NCBI GenBank assembly: GCA_948146395.1
Contig: OX411543.1
Span: 47,964,517 to 48,028,516, forward strand
Reading direction: 5' to 3'
DNA from: Fragum whitleyi
Taxonomy: Eukaryota > Mollusca > Bivalvia > Cardiida > Cardiidae
Length of the DNA stretch: 64,000 nt
The notes beneath the pieces were generated by a model, which saw only the letters and a list, made by a program, of their open reading frames with translations, did no database searches and was not told where the DNA came from. The translations under genes were made by a program, and so were the position numbers. Every line of letters starts with the position of its first letter. Position 1 is the first letter of the stretch. Positions 14,101 through 26,100 of the stretch are shown here, in pieces.

Positions 14101-17100
14101 GGATGGGTCGGCATCAAGATCTCCTGGGGTTGTTAGAGCAGATAGATCCAGAGAAACTACACTCAAAGTAAGGGTTCTGTTTTGTTCTCCATGAACAATA
14201 ATTCATTGAAATATAGAATGTCATTTCTCTTATTACTGTAAACGGCTTTATATTGGCGGTGTCCACATTTGGCGGTTTTTCTGTTTCGATTTATTGGCGG
14301 TGATTTATTTTGGCGCATCTTACATGTACCGCCAAAATAAAACGCCTCATATTATTATCCTACATAATTAAATGTACATTTCATTAAAAGATTTGTGAAT
14401 TGTCACGAATAGTAGAAAGAGTAAACTTAAGTATAAGTAAGTAAGAAAACTTATGTGTGTGCGGGAGAGGACGAGGTTGTATCACATGATATAATTCAGT
14501 ATAATTCATATTTTATAAAGACGATGTACTGAATATGTGTAAGTCTGAAAATAAAGATTCATTCATTTTATTCGTATTTTCCAATGTTCAAAACAGCGAA
14601 AGTATAAGGCTGTAAATTTTCTGCAGTATCGTCAGCTTTCTACAAACTAACAATAGATTGTTTTCACACCTTTTATATGTTATATTTCGTGTACAAGTTT
14701 TTCACACATTATCACCGGATTTTCATCAAAATATCAACTAACTTGATTATGATATCTCAGTTATTAAAAGATTTTAAACGTATTCAGTAGATTTTCTTAT
14801 AACGATTTGAATAAAAAGTGTCTGTATATCTGTTCATAAACATTGACTAAAATATACATAACACGAAACTGCATAACCCTCACAAGAAAGGATTTTTTTC
14901 ATTTACAAATGATAAATATTGGCGGTCGATTAATATTGGCGCATCTTAGCTTGACCGCCAATATAGCCAAAATAAAACCACCGCCAAAAATACCCCGTTT
15001 ACAGTATATGATACCTTTTAACAAAAAAATGTAAATGTGAATAGGTTTTGTGTATGCGGCCAAAGGTGGAGGTATATTGATATCATCTTCTCTATCTGTC
15101 CGTCTGTCAATCCAACAGCCATACATTACAATTTTCGAATGCAACTCCTCCTTTATTTATGGACCAATTTGGATGAAACGCTTACAAAAAGTTCATAGTC
15201 ACATGACCTTGTGCATATTGTGGAGGTTTGTTGAATTTCAGCTACATCATAGAAAAAGGTGCCCCAATTTTAAAATTCTTGTAAACACAACTCCTCCCCT
15301 ATCTTTAGACTAATTTTCATTAAACTTTCACAAAAGGTTCTTAGCCACCTGATCTTTTGCACTTTGCCATTGTTTGGTGAATTTCAGTCCCCTCATGGAT
15401 AAAGGGGGTAATTCCTGACAGCGGCATTCATTCTTACCAATAATTTGTCTTCCAACAATGGATTGAGAATCATAGACCTATGTGGGATAGCAGCTGGAGG
15501 CTAGAAATGGATGCCTTTATGTCAAATTTCTTGTGAACCAAACCCCTACATTCATTGGCCAATTTGGATGAAACTTTTACGAAAGCTCCAAAATGCGGCA
15601 CTCATTCTTTCCAACTGTTTGTCATACAACAATGGGTTGAGAATCAAAGACCTATGTGAGATAGCAGCTGGAGGCAGGATGCCTCCATGTCAAATTTCTT
15701 GTGAACGCAACACCTCCTTCATTTATTGGCCAATTTGTATGAAACCTCACAAAACGCTATTTTCACCTGATCTAGCGCATGTTGTCAGGGTTTTTAGTTC
15801 CACTGGCCTAAGTCAAAGTGAGCTTATGTCTTGGCCTGGTGTCCAGCATTAGTGAGTCTGCCAGTCTGTCTTTCTTGCTGTCCATGCATCTGTCTAATTA
15901 ATTTTTTTCTTCAAATATCTTCTTCTCTGAAACTATTGTTCTGAATTCAACCACGCTTCACAGGAATAATCCTTGAGACATGCTCTTTCAGATTTTTTCG
16001 TGAAATTCTGATGGGTCTGATGACATTGGCTCTTTGGGCTGCCACATCACTGGAAAATGGTCCCATCTGATGAAATATAAAAACAATTCTTCTCTGAAAC
16101 TACTGTTCCAAAATTAACCAAACTTCATAAGAATGATGCTTAGAACATGCTCTTTCAGATTTATTTGTAAGATTTTAATTTGGCTGATGACATGGGCTCT
16201 ACAGGCTGCAACATCACTGAAAAATGGTCCCATATGATGAAATATATGAAAATCTTCTGCTCTAAAATTACTTTTCAGAATTCAGCCAAACTTCTTAAGA
16301 GTGGTCCTCAGGACAAGCTTCTTCATATTTCTTTGTTAAATACCAATCGGGTTGAGGGAGACTAAGGGCTATTGTTTCAGCAAATATAATAGAATATAGA
16401 AAAAAAAGTTTTCTGAAACTAGTTATCAGAATTCAACCAAACTGTACACAAATGATGCTTTGGACATGCTCTATCAGATTTTTTTAGTTAATTTCTGATC
16501 AGGTTAATAAAATAAGCGCTATCGGATGTAGACTTAAAAATGGTCACATAAGTTATGATAGAAAAAAAAAAATCTTCTCTGAAACTACCTATCAGAATTA
16601 CACAGAACTGTACAAGAATGATCCTTAAGACATGCTCTATCAAAAGTCTTTGATTTTGTGTGATATGATGCTGTGTCATGGAAAAAGAGGCTTTTGAGAT
16701 GCAATATTTCATGATATCACAACTTGTACATTTATTGACAGATTTTTAGCTCCACTGACCGAAGACCAGCGAGCTATTGTCATGGCGGTGTGTCCGTTGT
16801 GCGTCCGTCTGTCTGTGCGTGCGTAAACTTTTTCTTTAAACATCTTCTCCTCCCAAACCAATGGGCAGATTTTCATGAAACTTGGTAGAAATGTTCCTTG
16901 GGTGACCCTCTTCTAAAATTGATAAAGAAATTTTGATTGACCCCCAAATATGGGCGTGCTAGGGCGTGGCAATTTTTCACTCTGAAATCTTTAAAAATCT
17001 TCTCCTCCCAAACTATTGGGCCAATTTCAATGAAACTTAGCATGGATGTTCCTTGGGTGACCCTCTACTTAAATTGTTCAAGAAATTTTGATTGACCCCC

Positions 17101-20100
17101 AAATATAGGCGTGGGAGGGTGGGGCTTAATTTGAGCCCGAAATCTTTGAATGACTTCTCCTCCTGAACCACTTGGCTGATTTCAACCAAACTTTACCAGA
17201 ATGTCACTGGGGTGACCCTTATCAAAGATTGTTACTGAAATTTTGATAGGCCCCCAAATATGGGCGTGGTAAGGCGGGGCTTCTTTTGAGCCCGAAATCT
17301 TTAAACCACATCTCCTCCTGAACCTTCGGGCCAATTTCAATAAAACTTTACCAGAATGTTCCTTGGGTGACCCTCAAAGTTGTTTAAGAAATTTGGATTG
17401 GCCCCCAAATATAGGCATGTTAGGGTGGGGCTTATTTTTAGCCCCAGATCTTTGAACAACTTCTCCTCCCAAACCACTGGGCTGATTTCAATGAAACTTT
17501 ACCAGAACATTCCTTAGGAGACCCTTTCCAGAAGTTGCCCACAAAATTTTGACTGGCCCATAAGTGTGGGCGTGGCAGGGTCAGGCTTATTTTGAGCCCG
17601 AAATCTTTGAATGACATCTCCTCCTGAATCACTGGGTTGATTTCAATGAAACTTAACCAGAATGTTCCTTTTGTGACCCTTTCAAAAATTGTTGGCGAAA
17701 TTTTGACTGGACCTTAACTATTGGCATGACAGAATGTGGCTTATTTTGAGCCTGAAATCTTTGAAATATATCTCCTGATGAACAAGTGGCTGATTTCAAT
17801 GAAACTTTAGAATTTTGGTCAAATGTGGGCCATACCCTGTTAATTATTATAAAATAGGTCTAAAGAGATTTGAAAGTGTTGTTATCATTCAAAGAAAGCT
17901 TCATTTAATGTAAGTCTAAAGATGTTAAAGCCAGTGGAGCGATACAGGCCCTCTTGGGCCTCTTGTTGTGATATAAAATGCTGCTAATCACATGGATATG
18001 GGCACATTAAAGCTGCTTGGAAATTTATTCCATGTCATTGAAAAAGATGCCATCTTGTTACTTAGAGTGATACTGGCCATCATTGGCCTCTTGTTTGAAA
18101 TTCTGCCCTGTCAAGAAAAAAAGGCCTTAATGTCAAAGTTTTTGTATATTTGTATATATCTTCAGAATGTTCCTACTCAAGGTAAGTTTCACATCTAGTC
18201 AGAATTTGGTGATATTCTCTTGTGACAGAAAAAGAGGTTGTAATTCCTTACATTGGCCGTGCTTTTATCATTTTTAGCTCCACTGGCTGAAAGCCACTGG
18301 GGCTATTGTCATGGCGTTGTGTCCGTCGTGCATTCGTCCGTCCGTCTTCTTTAAAGATCTTCTTCTCAGAAACTACTGGATGGATTTCAACCAAACTTCA
18401 CAGGAATGATCCTTGGGTGACCTTCTTTCAAAGTTGTTCAAGAAATTTGATCCAATGAAAAACATGGATTTAATGGGCGTGGCTAATTTCCAAATATGGT
18501 AAAAAGTGAGTTTTCTCAGATTCTAATCAATGGATACCAATAAAATTTTACATGAATGATCCTTGGGTGACCCTTTATCAGTCTACAAAAAATCATTGTG
18601 ATCGGATGGAAAATATGCATTTTATTAGCAGAGGTCATTTCTCTATATGTTATAAAGTGGAAACTTTGAAAATCATTTTCTCAGAATCTAACTGATGGAT
18701 ATCAACCAAATTTCACTGGAATGATCCTTGAGTGACCCTTTATCAGTGTACCAAAAATTGTTTTGATTGGATGAAAAATATGCATTTTATGGGTGGAGGT
18801 CATTTCTCTATATGTTTTATAGTGGAAAATTTGAAAATCATTTTCTCAGAATCTAATTTTTGGATCTCAACCAAATTTCACTGGAATGATCCTTGGGTGA
18901 CCCTTTATCAGTGTACCAAAAATTGTTTTGATTGGATGAAAAATATGCATTTTATGGGTGGAGGTCATTTCTCTATATGTTTTATAGTGGAAAATTTGAA
19001 AATCATTTTCTCAGAATCTAATTTTTGGATCTCAACCAAATTTCACTGGAATGATCCTTGAGTGACCCTTTATCAGTGTACCAAAAATTGTTTTGATTGG
19101 ATGAAAAATATGCATTTTATGGGTGGAGGTCATTTCTCTATATGTTTTATAGTGGAAAATTTGAAAATCATTTTCTCAGAATCCAATTTTTGGATCTCAA
19201 CCAAATTTCACTGGAATGATCCTTGAGAGACCCTTTATCAGTATACCAAAAATTATTTTGATTGGAAGAAAAATATGTATTTTATGGGCGGAGGTCATTT
19301 CTCAATATGTTAAGTAGTGGAAACTATGAAAATCATTTTCTCAGAAAGTTACTGATGGATATCATTTTTTTGGTATGATCTTTGGGTGACCCTTTATCAT
19401 TCAGCCAAAAATTATTTTGATTTGATGAGAAATATGTCTTTTAATAGCGGAGGTCATTTCTCTATCTGTTATATAGTTGAAACTTTGAAAATCATTTTCA
19501 ACATCAGTAGAACCCCAAATATCTAAAAATCTAGTCAATTCATTTATTTGCTTATACAAGAATTTCAAGCCTGTGGAGTGACTCAAGCCATTCATGGCTT
19601 TCTAGTTTTATGTTTCAAACTCTTTGTCGTGTGTTCTCAATTTAAGTATACACGACACTGGATTTGCATTGGAAGCAATAAAATTATTGTCATCAATCTT
19701 TTTATCTGAACCTCTTAATTGATTTGTATGAATTAATTTCAGTTCCCATAGTCTGAAGGCATCAGCATACTATGTTCAAGGGCTACAGGCATTTTTCCAG
19801 GCCCAGTATAATGACGCAAAGTAAGATTACAAAATATTTTTGTACTATATTCCTTTATCTCCATAAATGTAAAAGATGATTTATTGTATATTGTCAAAGG
19901 GCCACTAAAACCTCGCAACTACAGATTGGATAAGTGGTTTGAAAATCAAGAGTGATCTTACATATTCATAACCGATATTGCAAAACTTGACAATATTTAA
20001 GCATGTTAAAGCTAAAAATAATCTCATTGATACACATACGCTGATTTCTAGTAAAAGATCATCTATCAAATGACACATTTCTTTGATTTATTTTAATATG

Positions 20101-23100
20101 ATGATTTTTTTGTAATTTTATCATTTTTTTCAGGAGATATTTGAGAGAAACTTTAAAGATGGCTAATGCTGAAGATTTAAACAGACTGACTTCATGTTCA
20201 TTGGTTCTTCTGGGACATATATTTTTATCTCTTGGAAATAGCAGAGTAAGACTTGATTTTGGATTATCTAACAAACAGTAAATTCTCAAGGGGTTACTAA
20301 AATTATCACTTAAGCCTTATTATACTGTAAATGATATATATTCAAAGCTTTAGGAGACAGTTTAGACTAAGACTATCCTGAGTCCATGCAGTCTGATCCA
20401 CTTGCCTACACTGCTTGCCTTATATTGAATTATTATGTTGAAAACTTGAGCCAAATTGATTCAAATGTCAAAAAAGACAATTTTTCTTAACCCTTTGCTG
20501 TTTAATCCCTGCTTTTTACGTGCCTGTAATTTTATGATTGAGAAAACATTGTGAAAAAAGAAGAAATTGCTTCTGACAAGCAATTTCTTCTTTTTCCACA
20601 CTATTTTCTACCCTACTGAATGGACATTTTTCAAATTAAATCCACTTTAAATTTTCATCTGCAAAACCTTTGAATTTGGACAGGTCCACAATTTTGTAAA
20701 ACAGGAAACTGTTAAAGAAATAAAAAAAGTAGGACTAGGGCTAAGGGAATGGTTGCTTAATCCTTTTGCGTGAAAAATCATCATTTTGAAGGCTTTTAAG
20801 CCACTGTCATATCGCAGTGGAAGTGCATCCAGCTGTCATTCTAAAATTTCCAGGTTTGATACATGAAGGCATCACTCTTCCTTTCTGATTTTCTGTCTTC
20901 CAGCATTGGGGTGAGAATTGTAGATCTATGTGGGATAGCAGCTGGAGGCTAGAAAAGGTGGTAATGGTTGTATTGGTGTGAGAAATACCAGGAATCCATT
21001 GTTAGGTGCCTCATCTGTCTCGATATAAGTGGAAGATTGTTGAAAGGGGTGTAGAACCCCATTCAAACAACCAAAAAAATTTGATGGTATTTAAAAATTA
21101 TAAGTAATTAATCCTGTGATGGTTAAATACATTTCATGTTATCCTCAGTGAGACAATTAACCTAAATAGACTAAACAACTAAAAAAGGTAAAAGAATAAC
21201 TACTTTACTTATATTTCAGTAATGATCCTGTCCTATTCATGCTTGAATTTTTTACAGGAATCATTAAATATGGTAACACCAGCCATGCAGTTAGCAGGCA
21301 AAATTCCTGATGTACATGTACAACTATGGGCCTCCTCTCTACTCAAAGGTATGTATCTACTGCCCTGTGGATCTCCATTTTCTCTATTATTTACATATGG
21401 GCCTGTGTGTAACATTTCCAACAATTTAAAATGTGCGTTAGGTGTGAACATTGAGCAGCGTAGACAGCCACAAACTGTAAATATAGAATAACCTTATGGT
21501 GTACGGATAATTTGAGACCTTATCTATCTATAAAATGTATAGCAAAGCCTCTGGTCAGACTGTGCGTATGCACAGGCTGGTCAGAGTCTTTGCTTTGCGC
21601 ATATTTGAAATTGTTGGAAATCTCACACACAGGCTTGGGGCGACCAAAACATAGTAGCTACAGCTTGAAAAAAAAGGTATACCATTGCATTTTATAACCC
21701 ATTCACAAATGCAAACAATTACCCATGAAATAAAACTTACAATTTTTATAAAAGAAAATTAAGAATGGTCATGCAAAACTTTACTGATCAAACAAGTAAT
21801 CATAAAACAGATAAAATTAAGGCTTTGCATACCCTTTATCCATGGTTAATGGTCAGTGTGCCACACGTAATTCTGATCAGATAACTCATCTGATAACTCA
21901 TGAATCAAAATAAGTGATAATAGTAAACATTTAAAGTTAAGCATGTCATTTCGTTGATCAGTTTAAAATTGAATGATTTTAGTGACAAATAGGTCTTTCA
22001 ATAGATGTATATATAATTCACAGTGGGCTGAATTATTTCCCATTTTTCGATCATCAATGAGTTGATAATCGTAGACCTATGTGAGACAGCAGCTGGAGGC
22101 TAGGAGAGAATGTGGTGGTTGTACTGGTGAGAGAAATACCAGAAAACCATTGTTAGGTGCTCCAGCCGCTACGATATAACTGCAAAAATGTTGAAAGCAG
22201 CGTAAAACTCCATTTCATCATCATCATCATCCCATTTTTCGAGAAACTGAATTGAAACCTGTACCCGATTCAATGATGAAAACACTAACTTAAGATACCT
22301 GCCTAAACATGATAACATTGATAAAATTGAGTATGCGAGTACTGCAAATAGATAGTCTAGTCATGTTGTTCATGACATAATTTTGCTACAGTTAGTTAAA
22401 TCATGAAGTTGACATTCATCTCAATCATAATCATTCTAAATTGCTCCATTCATTCATTCCAAATACTCACTCAAAACCACTCAAAAATGACTAAAAAATG
22501 AAATCAACCACTACATTCGAAATGAATATAGCTTGATGAAATCAAATCGCTCTTTAAATAATTATGCAGTCAGACTGAAAGTCTGACTTGCATATAGTGG
22601 TCGCCGGCAATCGGATCCTCACAACACCGAATTCGAATAAAACCATGAGCGTGAAAAAGTAAACCTATTCATTATTTTTAGCCCGCGAAAATAATATCAG
22701 ACTGAATGCCAGCTACCTAGATTTTTTGTGAACAATTCCGATTTCAAAGCCATATTTCCATATTACGAGTTTGGACATCAAAATTCCGGGGAAAAAACGA
22801 TTTTGAACTGCGCCAAAAAGTAAACACGAAATCAAAAGTAGTCAGCGACCGTTTTTTAAAGGGAATGCAATTAGGACAATCGTCTTTTGTAGTTACTTCC
22901 CTTAGTCAGACAGGTTTATTGTGTTTTTTTTTTATAAATCCGGTGTTAGGGTTCTGCCAAGGCCATGCGATTAGAACTAAATAGTTGTAGACTGCGAATA
23001 AAAAGGATGGGCCCTATGTCGCGCCTAATCTTAAAATACGACATCGATGAAAATCGGACTTCCGCGACGACCTGCCGTTTTGGCCTATTCCAAAATAAAA

Positions 23101-26100
23101 ATCTGTATGGTACCCAGCACAGCGTTATGATAATCGGCGCTGTAATATCGGAAATCCAATAAATCGGGAACCATTCTATGTTTACACGTTTCTTTACGAA
23201 ATGGATCAAGATTAAATGCGATCAAAGACAATTTATAACTTTTTCGCCGGGTCTCCCGAAAAGAAGGCAAAAGTAAATTTATATAGAAATAGATTCTAAT
23301 GAACCCGGGTCGATTTCACAGGGTCCACTTCCATATTACACAATTACCGGAACTCTGTCCCTCTGAAATTTTAGCAGAAGTGCAAGTGACTTTTGCCGAT
23401 CTAAAAACCAAAGAAAAGCGGGATTTTCTCACCTACTTGCTTGACAGATATTACTGGCTTAAGTATGGTGACAAACCCAACGTTATGACATGTTCATTGT
23501 GAATAAAAATAGAGAATAGCAGAGTTAGATAGTTAACAATATCATGTTGATTTGTTGACTTTTGGGATGGTTTTATGTCTGTAGTTACTCTCTTTTAACT
23601 CGGCATGAGTTAGCCATCACAGGAGCTATCCCTATTATCAAGGTGGATGACGATGGAAGATATAAGAATTAAGCCCTTATTATTTTTATATTATTATTCT
23701 GGCCTTGTGGTAAAGCATTGGCCCTCCAAGCAGTGCTTTTTTCATCAAAAGCAAGGGCTTTAAGCATGAATAAGGCAATATTTTGGAATGAAAGGTCAGA
23801 ATAGAAGGCCAAAGATCTGAAGTGTAGATTTTAGCCTTAGATTTTATAGAATTTGTTATAATTGAAATATTAAATATTTCAATACTCAAATATTGTTCTG
23901 TCCTGACTGCATTCAGGCCTTTGATTGGAATTCTTGGCATTTCATTAGTTATTAAAGCAAAAGGAAGCTATTTATAGAACATGTATGCATATTTTATTAA
24001 GAGGTAATAGATATTGCCAATTTTGTTCATTCTGAAATTGGATTACTTCCCTTTAATCAATGATTGCTCTCATACAATTTCATTAAAACGTCATTCAAAT
24101 TCATTCACCTCGTCAGTTTCATGGTGTTATTAACTGTATACACAAAGCTTTGACAGACAGTATAAAGATTAGCCTGCACATGTGCAGTCTGATCTTAGCT
24201 GAAAACTGCCTGCTTTCCTAATCACTATGGTTGTCTTTCTGAGGTTAACCTTTATTTGATATTTTGTTTCAAATAATATTTAAATCCAGAAGAATAAGGT
24301 TTAATCCCTGCTTTTTACGTGTCTTTGATTTTATGATTTAGAAAACATTGTGAAAAAAAGAAGAAATTGCTTCTGACAAGCAATTTCTTCTTTTTCCACA
24401 CTATTTTCTACCCTACTGAATGGTTATTTTTCAAATTAAATCCACTTAAAATTTTCGTCTGCAAAACCTTTGAATTTAGACAGGTCCAAAATTTTGTAAA
24501 ACGGGAAAGGGTTAACAAAGAAATATTTCATTTCAGATCTGTACAGACTGTTAGGAGACAGGCCTAATGAAGAGGAAGGGAGAGAGTTACACACAAGCTT
24601 CTCACAGTCTTTGTTAAAGGACCACTTTCAGTCCTCACAGCTCTCAGAACATGGACTCATCCAGGTAATTTTTGACGAGATGACCAACTTTGAGCCAGAC
24701 ATAGTTGTCAATATGACAAATTTTTGTGTGTGTGTAGGCCATTCCTGTGATTTTGTATTGAGCATTACTTCTTCCTGTATGGCATGGATAGGTTTCAAAA
24801 TAACTTCACATGATTACTACTAACAATATGAGGGTTTAGCGCCAGACTGTACTAAGTGTTAATACATTATATTAACACTTAGTACAGTCTTGCACTAAAC
24901 ACTAAAATAAGTGCCAGATGAAAGAAAATCTGTATGTCAAATCCCAAGGTCACATTTTATGTCATGATCAAGTTTTTGACAGGGGCATAATTTCTACACT
25001 TGTGCCCTGTCATGCAGAAAGGGACCATCTGGTCTCAACCCTAGTCAGACTTTGCAGACCTAGTCAGTCTGTGCAAGCTTTTCACACTTTGCTTATTTTC
25101 TGAATCTAGAATGATCAAACTACCTTCCTGTGAAAGAATTTTTGAAATCTGACCTGGTTGTTTTATGCTGGACCCTATCTCTTTTTCAAATAATTTTTTT
25201 TCAGAGTTCCATGATGGTCCCTTCGTGTGGCGTGTCACAATTCTGTATGTCAAATGTTAAGGTCACATGGTATTTTTTTAAGGGGTATAATTTCTACATT
25301 TATTTGTGATTTCAAAAGAGTTTGTCACAGATGTTCCATTCATGGTATAGAAGTGCCATCTAAACTAGTAATAGCTGGTGGTCAAAGGCAAGGTGGCATT
25401 ACAGTTAACAACATCGTGAAATTGACAAGGTGAATGATTTTGGAATGAAATTAGATGAGTGTGTGGAACAAATTTTGAGTGAAATTAATGGGAGGTAATC
25501 CTATATCGCAAATTTTGTTCAGGATGAACAAAATTGGCGATATTTATTACCTCCCTTTAATAAAAGATGCATACGAGTTCTATACACAGCTTCCTATTTC
25601 TTCAAGAACCTATCAGAAGCTAACCATTAGCATTATGTAAGTGAAATCGGGATTTTTCTCAGTTAACAACATCGTGAAATTGACAAGGTGAATGATTTTG
25701 GAATGAAATTGAATGAGTGTGTGGAACAAATTTTGAGTGAAATTAATGGGAGGTAATCCTATATCGCAAATTTTGTTCAGGATGAACAAAATTGGCGATA
25801 TTTATTACCTCCCTTTAATAAAAGATGCATACGAGTTCTATACACAGCTTCCTATTTCTTCAAGAACCTATTAGAAGCTAACCGTTTGAATTATGTCAGT
25901 GAAATCGGGATTTTTCTCTACCAAAATTTATTTGAATGACATTGTTGATTCTATATTTTTCAATGGGTTTGAGTGTTTTTGAATGGTTTGAGTGAGTGTT
26001 TGGAATGAATGAATGGAGTGCTGAGTGAGCGATTTAGAATGGTTTTGACTGAGGCGAATTTCAATTTCACAATGTTACTAACTGTACAAGGTATAAAACA

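Noticed and set aside
18732..19061. 109-codon open frame with two identical 55-residue halves
   Set aside because: The tandem unit is exactly 165 bp, a multiple of three, so an open frame in one unit stays open. It lies in a mobile-element array in a MAU2 intron and has no protein-like features.
21222..21491. 89-codon ORF reading through exon l
   Set aside because: Only 21258-21348 is coding; the rest is intron and a family-C MITE.
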